From: Telluribacter sp035998675
GTDB lineage: Bacteria > Bacteroidota > Bacteroidia > Cytophagales > Spirosomataceae
Length of the DNA: 64,000 bases
Assembly (NCBI RefSeq): GCF_035998675.1
Contig: NZ_DASYHI010000020.1
Span: forward strand, 682,001-746,000
Direction of reading: 5' to 3'
Shown here: piece after piece, positions 1 through 8,677 of the stretch
Position numbering within the stretch: position 1 is the stretch's first letter
Layout: the number at the start of each line of letters is the position of its first letter
Made by a program: the position numbers and the translations under genes
Notes under the pieces: model-generated
Database searches by the model: none
Seen by the model: only the letters and a program-made list of their open reading frames with translations
Told to the model about the DNA's origin: nothing

Positions 1-1
1 A

Positions 2-292
2 TCTGGTACCAATGATGGGGTTGGCCAAATGGTGCAGGGGCTGTCACGGGTAGATATGAACACCATGAACTACGACAACCTGACGGAAAAAAACTTCGTA
101 GACGTGAGTGAGGTACTACAGGACAACCAAATGAGAGGGTTGGATACACAGCTGAAAGGTAACCAGAACGCCACCACTATTCAGAACCAACTAAATACCC
201 GTTTCCGGGAGAAAAACCTCCTAAAAGAAAATCAGGAGGTAGTTGGGGTGCATAGTGATGGAAGGTACATCATCAGGAACCGAAAGGAGTAA
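2..292 (+). CDS. Small secreted protein, 5' end cut by window edge
   Basis: The reading frame is open from base 2 to the stop at 290-292, so the true start and any signal peptide lie outside the window. The visible 96 residues align along their length with the next gene (688-1116): both have GVGQ-VQGL near the start of the conserved part, a V(N/S)xVL centre, an NQN-type segment, a (L/K)xxNQxxVGV motif and a GGRY/DGRY ending. The two are clearly tandem paralogues. The protein is rich in Asn and Gln. I do not recognise the family and assign no function. A strong hairpin follows at 312-358. Confidence 0.72.
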   Translation, partial: SGTNDGVGQMVQGLSRVDMNTMNYDNLTEKNFVDVSEVLQDNQMRGLDTQLKGNQNATTIQNQLNTRFREKNLLKENQEVVGVHSDGRYIIRNRKE

Positions 293-311
293 CCCCTGAG
301 GTACTTTGAAT

Positions 312-358
312 AAAAGCGCAGCGGCAGTCGGGACCATCCCGGCTGCCGCTGCGCTTTT
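312..358 (+). terminator. Strong GC-rich hairpin terminator
   Basis: A perfect 16-bp stem begins AAAAGCGCAGCGGCAG and closes with its complement ending in CTTTT. A further CGGGA/CCCGG pairing sits near the loop. The A-rich 5' side and T-rich 3' side allow termination in either direction. It ends the transcript of the first secreted paralogue. Confidence 0.85.
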
Positions 359-687
359 AGGTCCTATTCCAGCCGGTACTTTGGACCTGCCCTTTCAATC
401 CAACCCAGCAGAAGGCCCTAAGGTAGTAAGCTGCACAACTGCGGCCTGTAGGTAAGAGCAGGTGCGGGGTATTTTGGGGAAATAGATTAGCAGATACCTG
501 GAGATGGGCCACCTTAGCAAAGTTCTATTTTCTTTCGCCTCTGCACAATAACACCTCCTGATCGCTCCATGGCAAATAATTCGATCACAATTACGTAAAA
601 CTACGCGTAAATAACTGTTTGACAATTATTTGTGGTACAATTTTGTAAAATAAGGGCTTATATTGTTTAACTTAAAATGTAAAGTTT
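359..687. other. Intergenic region with a possible promoter
   Basis: No convincing gene was seen here. The minus-strand frame at 395-625 has no recognisable protein features. The last 70 bases are AT-rich. They hold a TTTG at 618-621 and a TACAATTTTG stretch at 636-645, which resemble, with imperfect spacing, the Bacteroidota -33 and -7 elements and could drive the secreted protein at 688. Confidence 0.4.
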
Positions 688-1116
688 ATGAAAAAAGTCA
701 TTCTTGCTATCGCCATGTTCTGTGCATTGAGCATCGTAGCTCCTTACGCCGCTGAGGCGCAAAATCAAAACAAGGATCAGAAGCAAAATAAGACCAACCA
801 AAATAAGAAAACCACCGCCGGGGTAGGACAACTCGTGCAGGGATTAGTCAATGTTACCGTGGGCGATGTGAACGTTCAGGACATTACCGTTCAGGATTTG
901 GTCAATGTGAACGATGTTTTAAATAACAATCAGATTGATGTGTTAAGAAACTCCATTAACAAGAACGAAATAGCCAGTCGTAATCAGAACTTTCTGAACA
1001 ATGCCTTACGGGAGGCCAAAATCCTCACTGATAACCAGACCATCGTGGGTGTACTCAGCGGTGGCCGGTATGTTGTCGACGGTGGAACTACGACAACTTC
1101 GGGTTCGCGAGAGTAG
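688..1116 (+). CDS. Small secreted Asn/Gln-rich protein (paralogue of the first gene)
   Basis: This 142-residue protein has a clear signal peptide (MKK, hydrophobic core, likely cleavage after AEA at residue 24). A low-complexity N/Q/K-rich linker follows at about residues 25-45. The conserved part from about residue 45 matches the truncated upstream gene. The segment at residues 50-75 has alternating V, N, D and Q that suggests short beta strands. A Thr/Ser tail ends the protein. Family and function are unknown to me. The ATG at 688 is followed directly by the signal peptide, so the start is secure. It is probably transcribed alone, because a hairpin lies on each side. Confidence 0.8.
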   Translation: MKKVILAIAMFCALSIVAPYAAEAQNQNKDQKQNKTNQNKKTTAGVGQLVQGLVNVTVGDVNVQDITVQDLVNVNDVLNNNQIDVLRNSINKNEIASRNQNFLNNALREAKILTDNQTIVGVLSGGRYVVDGGTTTTSGSRE

Positions 1117-1153
1117 AAATAATTATTCTGGTTTTTATACCAGTAGTATCTAT

Positions 1154-1193
1154 ACAGCAAAGGCAGCGGGTAATTATCCGCTGCCTTTGCTGT
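1154..1193 (+). terminator. Hairpin terminator
   Basis: A perfect 16-bp stem, ACAGCAAAGGCAGCGG paired with its complement, surrounds an 8-base loop and is followed by TAATATTTT. It closes the second secreted-protein gene. The design matches the hairpin at 312-358, but the sequence differs. Confidence 0.82.
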
Positions 1194-1284
1194 AATATTT
1201 TGGTTAAGAAGTCGGTAGAATATTGCTTTATTAGCAAAGGTACCGCTCATGCCAGAGACTTAGAACCAGAAAAACACGTAGAAA

Positions 1285-2310
1285 ATGACGAAAAAAATAC
1301 AAGTACACGAGTTGCCGGTGGGCGTAGTAGGTCTAGGCTTGATGGGCAGCAGCATTGCTACCTGCTTACTCATAGCCGGCCACCCCGTGGTGGCGGTAGC
1401 CCCCATTTCTGCTGATCTGGACCACGCCGAAAGACGAATCCGGGAACACCTGAGCCGGGCCCAACAGGAGCAACTGATCCGGGAAGCCCCTGACTACTAC
1501 TTCCGGAACCTCACCATTACCGAAGACTACCAGGCGCTACAACCCTGTGGGCTGGTTATAGAATGTACCATTGAAAGTCCGGAAATTAAGAAAACCGTAT
1601 ACGGGAAAATTGAAGACGTGATTGCGCCGGATGCCCTGCTGACCAGCAATACCTCCGCCATCCCGATCAGCCAGCTCCAGCAGCAGACCCGCCACCCGGA
1701 GCGGTTCTTTGGTCTGCACTGGTCCGAGCCTTCCCACACCACCCGCTTTCTGGAAATTATCTGCGGAGAAAAAAGTGACCAAACCGTTGCTGAGTACCTC
1801 TACGCGCTCGCCCACTATTGGGGCAAAGAACCTACCCTGGTCCGGAAGGATATCCGCGGCTTTATCGCCAACCGCCTCGCCTACGCCATGTACCGCGAAG
1901 CCTTTTACCTGGTCGAAAACGGCTACGCTACCGTGGAAGACGTAGACCGCGCTTGCCGCAACAACACCGGCTACTGGATGACGCTGGTGGGGGTTTTCGG
2001 CTGGATGGATCTGACGGGCGTACCCGCCTACCATACAGTCATGAAGGACCTCTTCCCTACCCTCTCCAACAGCACCGAAGTACCCAGGCTCATTGATGAT
2101 ATCGTCAAAGCCGGTGGAAAAGGCGTCGCCAACGCCCATGGCTTTCATCAATACACGCCGGAAGAGGCGAAGCTTTGGGAAGAAACCTATACTGAATTCG
2201 CCTACGACATCCGCAAACTAGCCCTCAAGTACCCCGCCGATGTAGTAAAGCGGAAGCTCGGAGAGCAGGGGGGTAGTGGAACATCTGGTATTGAAGGTGA
2301 AATTGAATAA
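1285..2310 (+). CDS. 3-hydroxyacyl-CoA dehydrogenase family protein
   Basis: This 341-residue cytoplasmic oxidoreductase has an N-terminal Rossmann domain with the dinucleotide-binding motif GLGLMG at residues 16-21. The middle holds TSNTSAIPI and a GLHWSEPSH segment, which corresponds to the HxxNPxH catalytic region of 3-hydroxyacyl-CoA dehydrogenases. The helical C-terminal domain starts with KDIRGFIANRL. The family oxidises 3-hydroxyacyl-CoA or related hydroxyacids with NAD. The single-domain form without a crotonase part also includes L-gulonate dehydrogenase-like enzymes, so the substrate is not certain. The gene stands alone, and the nearest unsaturated-fatty-acid genes are 39 kb away. 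Confidence 0.88.
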   Translation: MTKKIQVHELPVGVVGLGLMGSSIATCLLIAGHPVVAVAPISADLDHAERRIREHLSRAQQEQLIREAPDYYFRNLTITEDYQALQPCGLVIECTIESPEIKKTVYGKIEDVIAPDALLTSNTSAIPISQLQQQTRHPERFFGLHWSEPSHTTRFLEIICGEKSDQTVAEYLYALAHYWGKEPTLVRKDIRGFIANRLAYAMYREAFYLVENGYATVEDVDRACRNNTGYWMTLVGVFGWMDLTGVPAYHTVMKDLFPTLSNSTEVPRLIDDIVKAGGKGVANAHGFHQYTPEEAKLWEETYTEFAYDIRKLALKYPADVVKRKLGEQGGSGTSGIEGEIE

Positions 2311-2358
2311 ACCTGGTTCTTCGGCTCTATTTAACTTGGTTGTGTAATGCTATCGCTT

Positions 2359-2695
2359 GCCCTCACGGCCGGGAGGCGCTCCTCCGGGCGGGCCCCGCTC
2401 TCCCCACGCCACTGTGCTCTGTGGGCCTGCGCAGGGCTTACGCACAAATGCCCACTGCGCAAGGTGGCTTAGGGGAGAGCTGTTAGAATTTGGCAAAGTG
2501 CATATTAGCAACTGTATAGTATTTTAAAATTAAGGACTACCGCTACTAAACATGTACTATGTAATCTATAACAGCCCTTCCATAAGCCGCCTTATTTTAC
2601 AGCCATTTGTGCGGCTGGCTAAAGCAGGGCTGTAAAATTTAGCGGTGTTGGAAGGGCGGGGCCCGCCCGGAGGAGCGCCTCCCGGCCGTGAGGGC
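2359..2695. repeat. Foldback element with perfect 40-bp terminal inverted repeats
   Basis: The arms 2359-2398 and 2656-2695 are perfect reverse complements over 40 bp and are very GC-rich. Between them lie two further hairpins: one at 2397-2480 (GCTCTCCCC pairs with GGGGAGAGC, with an inner TGCGCAG/CTGCGCA stem) and one at 2574-2657 (GCCCTTCCA pairs with TGGAAGGGC, with an inner ATTTTACAG/CTGTAAAAT stem). The whole can fold into a T or Y shape. No reading frame inside looks real. It fills most of the 531-bp gap between two genes. A MITE-like mobile palindrome is the simplest reading, and a structured RNA is the alternative. Confidence 0.8.
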
Positions 2696-2841
2696 GAAAG
2701 ACAGTATTACACATCGAATTGGCATAGGGCCTATAACTAGGTATCAGGATAGTAAAAACCTGAATGACCCGAAAAAATTTAAAAGAGGCGAAGAACAAAA
2801 ACTTTCCTAATTCCTGAACCGAAAGTCCCAAATACCCCTCT

Positions 2842-4599
2842 ATGCACCGCATAACCATAACCACTATCCTGCTCCTGCTGATAACCATAACCGCCGCCCA
2901 GGCGCAAAGTACCTTTACCTGGTGGAACCCCGCTACGGCGGCTTACCCGGTACTGGAAGGACAAGCCTGGCCGCAGGAAACCAAAAACCGCTACGACCGC
3001 CTCCCCGCCCGGGCCGAGGGCAAAGTACGCCCGGTGGTCTGGAACCTGTCGCGGCAGTCGGCCGGACTGATGCTGCGCTTCCGCTCCAACGCCCCCGAAA
3101 TAAAGGTACGCTACGTGGTGGAAGGCAAACACGCTCTGCCCCACATGCCCGCTACCGGAGCCAGCGGGGTCGATCTCTACGGTATTTCGAGCGACGGCGA
3201 CTGGCGGTGGTGCTCGGCAAAGTTCACCTTCAGCGACACCATCGAGTACCACTACCGCAACATTGAACCCAACGACGCCTACCACAAGCTGGGCCGCGAG
3301 TACCGGCTGTACCTGCCCCTCTACAACAGCGTGAAGTGGATGGAAATCGGGGTACCCGAAGGTGCCCTTTTCTCTCCCCTACCCGTCCGTTCTGACAAAC
3401 CCATTGTTGTATACGGTACCTCCATCGCGCAGGGGGCCTGCGCCAGTCGCCCCGGTATGGCCTGGACGGCCATCCTGTCGCGCAAGCTGGACCATCCGCT
3501 CGTCAACCTGGGCTTTTCGGGGAATGGGCGGCTGGAAAACGAAGTACTGGAACTCCTGCCCGAAATAGACGCCAAGGTGTACCTACTGGACTGCCTCCCC
3601 AACCTGGTCAACCGGGCCGACTACCCGCTCGATGAAGTCAAAAACCGTATTCTGAATGCCGTGCGGGGACTGCGGCAGAAAAAACCCGCCACGCCCATCG
3701 TCCTGTCCGAACATGCCGGCTATACCGACGAAGCTATCAGTCCCGGCAGCCGGTTGCGCTACACGGAGGTGAATGAGGTACTTCGGGCCGCCTTTGCCCA
3801 GCTGCAGGCCGAAGGGATCAGCCAGCTGTATCTGCTTCCCAAATCGGACTTTGGTCAGGATATAGAAACCATGGTTGACGGTACCCACCCCAACGACCTG
3901 GGCATGATGCGCTACGCCGAGGGCTACGTGGCCCTGCTCCGCAAGGTACTTCGTGAGCCGACGGGTGAAGTATCAACCACCCGCCCGGTGATACAGATGC
4001 GGGAGCCCGCCAACTACGACTGGGACGCCCGCCACCGTGAGGTACTTCGGCTCAATAAGGAAGACCCACCGCAAGTACTCATGATTGGCAACTCCATTAC
4101 CCACTTCTGGGGCGGACTGCCGCAAGGGCCGCGCGCGACCGGCGCTGACTCCTGGAAGGCAGTCTTTGAGCCAGCCAATACCCGCAACCTCGGCTACGGC
4201 TGGGACCGCATCGAAAACGTACTCTGGCGCGTGTACCACGGTGAGCTGGACGGTTACCAGGCCCACCGGATTTACGTCATGATAGGTACCAACAACTTCC
4301 ACCTCAACACCGACGACGAAATCCTGACCGGCTGGCGCCAGCTCATCGAAGCCATCAAACAACGACAGCCTACCGCAACCCTAACTATGGTTGGCGTATA
4401 CCCCCGCCGTAAGGAGGAAAAGCGCGTCCAGGAACTGAACATCAGACTCACCAGACTAACCGAGGACATGGGAGTTAAGTACCTGGATGCCGGGAAGGTA
4501 CTACTCAAGCCGGATGGTACTATTGATGAAACGCTCTTTTATGATGGACTTCATCCCAATGCGGAGGGGTACCGAAGGGTGGTAAAAATGTACCGTTAG
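2842..4599 (+). CDS. Secreted double-domain SGNH/GDSL hydrolase (GxDLY type)
   Basis: This 585-residue protein starts with a signal peptide (cleavage near QAQ at residue 22). A GxDLY N-terminal domain follows, with GVDLY at 109-113. The first SGNH hydrolase domain has nucleophile Ser194 in YGTSIAQG, GFSGNGRLE, and the Asp346/His349 pair in DGTHPND. The second SGNH domain has Ser418 in MIGNSITHFW, a GTNN block and Asp568/His571 in DGLHPNAEG. Both domains therefore keep complete Ser-Asp-His sites. The family removes acyl, often acetyl, groups from carbohydrates outside the cytoplasm. A decayed fragment matching the second domain lies at 19105-19262. Confidence 0.88.
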   Translation: MHRITITTILLLLITITAAQAQSTFTWWNPATAAYPVLEGQAWPQETKNRYDRLPARAEGKVRPVVWNLSRQSAGLMLRFRSNAPEIKVRYVVEGKHALPHMPATGASGVDLYGISSDGDWRWCSAKFTFSDTIEYHYRNIEPNDAYHKLGREYRLYLPLYNSVKWMEIGVPEGALFSPLPVRSDKPIVVYGTSIAQGACASRPGMAWTAILSRKLDHPLVNLGFSGNGRLENEVLELLPEIDAKVYLLDCLPNLVNRADYPLDEVKNRILNAVRGLRQKKPATPIVLSEHAGYTDEAISPGSRLRYTEVNEVLRAAFAQLQAEGISQLYLLPKSDFGQDIETMVDGTHPNDLGMMRYAEGYVALLRKVLREPTGEVSTTRPVIQMREPANYDWDARHREVLRLNKEDPPQVLMIGNSITHFWGGLPQGPRATGADSWKAVFEPANTRNLGYGWDRIENVLWRVYHGELDGYQAHRIYVMIGTNNFHLNTDDEILTGWRQLIEAIKQRQPTATLTMVGVYPRRKEEKRVQELNIRLTRLTEDMGVKYLDAGKVLLKPDGTIDETLFYDGLHPNAEGYRRVVKMYR

Positions 4600-4740
4600 A
4601 TAAATTTTTTGTTGCAGAAGCTAAATATCGGCGACTAAATTATAGATTTATGGGAGATTGACAGATACGGTTTAGCTATTTGTTCAGGTAGACATGGTTC
4701 CAGAATAACCCCTTCTTCTAAATATATAAGACACACATAC

Positions 4741-4911
4741 GGCTTTGTTGCATGGCTCCCAATTAGTCAGAATATCAAGAATAAATGAGCTTGACATTGT
4801 ATTTTTAAGGAGTAAATTTTGTACTTATAGTACATTTATGGGTTTCTGACAGATAAGTTTCAAGGCGAATTGAGGTTGAAATCAGCTTTTTTGAAGCCAT
4901 GCAACAAAGCC
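4741..4911. mobile_element. MITE-like element with 17-bp terminal inverted repeats
   Basis: GGCTTTGTTGCATGGCT at 4741-4757 is the perfect reverse complement of 4895-4911. The termini resemble the GGCTTTGTTG ends known from some IS5-group insertion sequences. The 171-bp interior carries no transposase frame, so this is either a non-autonomous element or the fused ends of a lost IS. I see no target-site duplication. It lies immediately upstream of the AT-rich two-gene island. The rest of the 4600-5029 gap is AT-rich and holds no visible gene. Confidence 0.7.
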
Positions 4912-5029
4912 AGTTAAAATACAAATAATTCCAAAATTACTATAATACGTTTACATATTTCCTAGTTAGCGATCACCCGTAATAAACTTGCAACAAACGA
5001 AAAGTTAAATTAAGACTATTTAATAAAGG

Positions 5030-6925
5030 ATGAACGACCTTATAACGAACGGCTCAGAAATTAAACAAAGAATTATTTCTGAAATTAACAAAGCAAGTCA
5101 ATATATTCATGTAGCAATGGCTTACTTTACGGACAGAGACATTGCAATGGCAATCGTTGAAGCAAAAAACAGAAATGTAACCGTTGATATTATACTTTCC
5201 TCAAACGCTCAAAATGAAAACGTTAAGATAATACTCAAAGGTGCAGGCATCAATGTCCATGCTTTTGACACAGGTGATGCACGAGGGATTATGCACCATA
5301 AATTTTGCCTTATTGACAACAAAATCACAATCAATGGCTCATATAATTATTCCTTAAATGCAAGCAACAACAACGTTGAAAACATTCAAGTTTCAGATGA
5401 CCTTTCAATATATTCGCAATTCTTATCCGAATTTGAACGCCTAAAATATAATATTGATAATCGAATAGCTGTAAATGACCCTCCCCTAATATCTGAAACT
5501 AAAACGCAACAAGTAAAACCAATAAATGTTATTGACAGTTTTTCTCAACAGCTACACAGCCTTGTTTATTCAGCAGCACAAATTGATACAGAAAAATATA
5601 AAGGCAACGGATATAAGATATCAAAAGAAAGCGGAGGTAATATTGATATTTTCCGAACCGAATACAACAACATAAAAGAGAGAATTAGAACCTATGCTAC
5701 AGACGAGGGATTGGGGAGCATGAAAAATGTTTTAACTTCTAATATCTCTATTGCATTTGAAAGCACAAAAATAAATATAGAATCAGAAAAGCAAGATAAA
5801 ATAAACGTTGAAAAAAGAAATAATGCACTGGAAACAAATCAAATCTCAAATAAAATAATCGAATTAAAACAAGAGAAGTCTATATTAGAGTCAGGCAATC
5901 AAAACACTGGCGAAAAGGGATTATTGCAAGTTAATAAAGAAATTGAAAAAAATAAGCTTGAAAGAAGAATATTAGAACAGTCTTTTGTTGTAAAAAAGTT
6001 TTGGACTATCGGCACTACCCTTGTTTTACTTGGATTAGGAATCTTTATTTTTTATTTATCAGTATTTTTTGCCTCGGCAGTTTATAAAGTATTTTTTGAA
6101 GGCAACGTAATCCGAGCATCGTTAGAAGCAGGTATAAACCCTGGACTTCCGCAACTTGTAGATGCAAATGCAATCATTAAAATATTTAGACAACAAGGTA
6201 CATTATTCGGGCTTATCGCTGGACTTTTCTTTCTTATTCCAATTTTGTTATCTAATTTAAAAATTCTAGGAAATGAAAATGAATTGGTAAATAATATTAT
6301 GTTTTGGGTTGGTTTGGTAATATTTGATATTTTAGTTTCGACTATGGTTGCCATTAATACTGATGAAATAAAATCTTTGTTAGTAGGACGAGAATCCACA
6401 CTTCAAATTTGGGAAGTTGTAAAGCACGGTGAGTTTTGGTTGATTTTTGTATTTGGCATGTTTCCTTTAATCCTAACACACTATTTAATTAATTACACAA
6501 CTAACGCCTACAAAGATTCCCAAAGAGAAATTGTTGATGCCGAAAAAAACAGAAAAATTCAAATATTAGATGAAGAAATTATAGACCTTATTGCAGAAAA
6601 AGAATCATTCACGAACAAGGTAAAAGAAAAGTACGATGCTATTAATGAAAATAATAAGAAGATTCTTAGTCTAGAAACTGAAATCAATAATCGACAAATC
6701 CAAATAGAAAATAGCTATGCTGAATTGCAGAAGCATATTAAAACTATTTTCGATGACTTTAGTGCTAGGATAACAAGCGGCAGAATCTTTACTGATGTGA
6801 TTTTTAATAGTGTTATATCTGCATATAAGTCAGGTTTTATAGAATTTCTACCTGAGTATTACTCCACTGACCAGGTGGCCAATAGGGTAAAAGAAATAGA
6901 ACAAACAACTACAACTACAATCTAA
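5030..6925 (+). CDS. Membrane-anchored PLD-family nuclease-like protein with coiled coils
   Basis: This 631-residue protein has an N-terminal phospholipase D-like domain (about 1-140) with one HKD motif: His89, Lys91 and Asp96 in HHKFCLID, followed by GSYNYS at 103-108. A single motif implies dimerisation, as in Nuc-type PLD nucleases. A charged coiled coil (about 250-315) leads to four predicted membrane segments (about 326-348, 391-410, 423-443, 467-488). A second coiled coil (about 497-575) and a short C-terminal tail ending in a Thr run follow. The gene is far more AT-rich than its flanks, which suggests transfer. An AAAGGATG start context supports the ATG at 5030. It forms an operon with the next gene, 18 bp away. 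The domain order suggests a defence or envelope-surveillance role, but this is inference. Confidence 0.85.
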   Translation: MNDLITNGSEIKQRIISEINKASQYIHVAMAYFTDRDIAMAIVEAKNRNVTVDIILSSNAQNENVKIILKGAGINVHAFDTGDARGIMHHKFCLIDNKITINGSYNYSLNASNNNVENIQVSDDLSIYSQFLSEFERLKYNIDNRIAVNDPPLISETKTQQVKPINVIDSFSQQLHSLVYSAAQIDTEKYKGNGYKISKESGGNIDIFRTEYNNIKERIRTYATDEGLGSMKNVLTSNISIAFESTKINIESEKQDKINVEKRNNALETNQISNKIIELKQEKSILESGNQNTGEKGLLQVNKEIEKNKLERRILEQSFVVKKFWTIGTTLVLLGLGIFIFYLSVFFASAVYKVFFEGNVIRASLEAGINPGLPQLVDANAIIKIFRQQGTLFGLIAGLFFLIPILLSNLKILGNENELVNNIMFWVGLVIFDILVSTMVAINTDEIKSLLVGRESTLQIWEVVKHGEFWLIFVFGMFPLILTHYLINYTTNAYKDSQREIVDAEKNRKIQILDEEIIDLIAEKESFTNKVKEKYDAINENNKKILSLETEINNRQIQIENSYAELQKHIKTIFDDFSARITSGRIFTDVIFNSVISAYKSGFIEFLPEYYSTDQVANRVKEIEQTTTTTI

Positions 6926-6943
6926 CAATATAATCACATTGGA

Positions 6944-7816
6944 ATGAAAAATATATTAACCTTTTGGTCAATGATACTATTATTTACTTCTTGTGGCATT
7001 GAACCACAAAACAAATATTTGACATACAAGAACATCGTCATTCTTTCAGATATGTCAAGCCGTATGGATAATAAGCCACCAAAAGACTTAAATGAAATTA
7101 ATAAATTAATTCAATTTTTCAAGAACGAGTGCGTCAAGCCTGGCAAGAAAATTGGCGACAAATCTTCTATCTATTTTTCATCATTTTCTGATAAAATAAT
7201 TTCTTCAATTGACATAGACAGCATTAAAAATTTGGGGGAAAAACAACGTTTCATAAACTCTACAGGAGAATATCAAAATAACGGATTAGTACAGAAAATT
7301 GATGATTTTGAACAGAAAATAAAAAATACATATGCAGACACAAGAAACAATGGATTGGACTTGATAAGCATTTTGATTGAAAAAATTGAAAACGAACCGA
7401 TTGTTAAGAAAAACACTTACTTGACTGACGGTGTAGATACAACATACCTAAAATATGACAATCATATTTATATTTTCACAGATGGATATTTAGAATATAA
7501 GAACAAAAATATTAATAATCAATTTTATTTTGGAATCTCTGAAATAGACAAGATAAGACAGTTTTGCAAAGCTAAAAACGTGGACATAACAAAAGCACTT
7601 GAAATCAATAGCTCATTATGCCTGCCAATCAGTAAAAGTAAAAATAGTCAATACATACATCTTCACTTATTAGAAACTCATGAACGAGATAAAAATGACA
7701 GATTGCAGACATACAAGTATCCAATAGGCCAAAGAGACAATGAAATTCTTGAAGCAGTGTGGCGAAAATGGGCAACAGAGAGTGGTTTTAAAAGTTTTGA
7801 ATGGAAAAAGTATTGA
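6944..7816 (+). CDS. vWA-like lipoprotein, partner of the PLD membrane protein
   Basis: This 290-residue protein has a lipoprotein signal with the lipid-accepting Cys at residue 17 (LLFTSCG). The next part reads NIVILSDMSSRM, with Asp36 and Ser38 placed as in the DxSxS metal site of von Willebrand A domains, although the third position is Arg. A second acidic strand, IYIFTDGYLE, matches the later vWA TDG element. These features suggest a metal- or protein-binding vWA fold outside the inner membrane. It is as AT-rich as its partner and shares its transcript. I do not recognise a named system with this gene pair. Confidence 0.72.
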   Translation: MKNILTFWSMILLFTSCGIEPQNKYLTYKNIVILSDMSSRMDNKPPKDLNEINKLIQFFKNECVKPGKKIGDKSSIYFSSFSDKIISSIDIDSIKNLGEKQRFINSTGEYQNNGLVQKIDDFEQKIKNTYADTRNNGLDLISILIEKIENEPIVKKNTYLTDGVDTTYLKYDNHIYIFTDGYLEYKNKNINNQFYFGISEIDKIRQFCKAKNVDITKALEINSSLCLPISKSKNSQYIHLHLLETHERDKNDRLQTYKYPIGQRDNEILEAVWRKWATESGFKSFEWKKY

Positions 7817-8098
7817 ATGATAATAAAGTTTCAACAATCGGGCGAACAGCAAACAACATCTACCCAAAAGTGGCGGATTATTGGTTAAAAAAAGCTTTGT
7901 GTTTCACGTTAGTCTGTGTCCTCACGACCTTTTACGAAACTTGCTAAACCGCTGAAAATCAACCAAGTGAATACTCGTACCCCATATAGACTAAGGACTT
8001 GCTGGTCATCTTAGCGGATAACCAGAGCTACTGCGGCACTAGGCCACCATAAGATGCCGCCGTTTACCCGAACCGTTAGCATCCTTCAAAGATAAATA
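7817..8098. other. Intergenic region at the right edge of the AT-rich island
   Basis: No gene was seen. Base composition changes back from AT-rich to the window norm within this stretch, so the island boundary is probably here. A small hairpin (GCGGCA at 8033-8038 with TGCCGC at 8055-8060) precedes the next gene. No direct repeat matching the left edge was found. Confidence 0.5.
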
Positions 8099-8587
8099 AT
8101 GGAATACCTATTCGGAGATACCTACGGTTTGATTCACCTGATTTCCTCCATTACTGCGCTGGTAACAGGTACCTTAGTACTTGTGATGAGAAAAGGAACC
8201 AAACGGCACCGGCAAGTTGGATATGGGTACGTAGCCAGTATGGGGGTACTGATTCTGACTGCCTTTATGATTTATAGGTTGTACAATGGCTGGGGCGTAT
8301 TTCATTATACAACCGTCGCGATCCTGATCACCATTGGATTAGGCATGGTACCTATCTGGCTAAAAAAACCGGCTGAAAAATGGCAGTACCGGCATTTTTC
8401 ATTTATGTACTGGTCCGTCATCGGCTTGTATTCAGCCTTTGCGGCAGAGGTGTTAACAAGGGTACCTCAGGCTCCTTTCTTTGGCATGGTCGGAATTGCC
8501 TTTGGGGTAATCATGCTGGCAGGTGGAGTAATCTTTGTGATGAATAAATCAAAATGGTCAAATCTGTTCAGAAAAGATAGAATTTGA
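8099..8587 (+). CDS. DUF2306-like membrane protein
   Basis: This 162-residue integral membrane protein has four to five hydrophobic segments. It carries the pattern of DUF2306 proteins: a His in the first helix (LIHLISS), a KRHRQVGYGYVASM loop, a second His near FHYTT and a basic C-terminal tail SKWSNLFRKDRI. The function of the family is unknown, and conserved His residues in membrane helices hint at haem or metal binding. A decayed copy of its 3' end lies at 13098-13198, next to an intact esterase gene. The first codons of a dead esterase copy follow this gene here. Confidence 0.75.
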   Translation: MEYLFGDTYGLIHLISSITALVTGTLVLVMRKGTKRHRQVGYGYVASMGVLILTAFMIYRLYNGWGVFHYTTVAILITIGLGMVPIWLKKPAEKWQYRHFSFMYWSVIGLYSAFAAEVLTRVPQAPFFGMVGIAFGVIMLAGGVIFVMNKSKWSNLFRKDRI

Positions 8588-8658
8588 TGAAGTACTACCC
8601 CTTCCTGCCGCAGGTAGGTACCTGGCTCTGTCCCTCGCAAAAAAGCAGATCTGGTTAG
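8587..8658 (+). pseudogene. Relic of the 5' end of an esterase gene
   Basis: Immediately after the DUF2306 stop, ATG at 8587 opens a frame reading MKYYPFLPQVG that stops after about 23 codons. The intact esterase at 13199 begins MKHYPSLTGS in the same position relative to a DUF2306 3' end. The shared arrangement shows that this is the truncated start of a duplicated esterase gene. The relic runs up towards the structured repeat that begins at 8678. Confidence 0.6.
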
Positions 8659-8677
8659 TAGCCGGAGTTTATTATTT

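Noticed and set aside
395..625. Minus-strand reading frame of 76 codons
   Set aside because: It has no recognisable motif or signal and lies between a terminator and a likely promoter on the other strand.
619..641. TTGACA and TACAAT as a sigma-70 promoter
   Set aside because: The spacing is only about 11 bases, far from the usual 17, so it is better read as a weak Bacteroidota-type element.
2619..3285. Minus-strand frames over the foldback element and the SGNH hydrolase start
   Set aside because: They are shadows of a well-supported plus-strand gene and of the GC-rich palindrome.
7817..8098. Recombination site or attachment site at the right edge of the AT-rich island
   Set aside because: GTTAGC occurs near both edges, but the surrounding bases do not match well enough to support a direct repeat.
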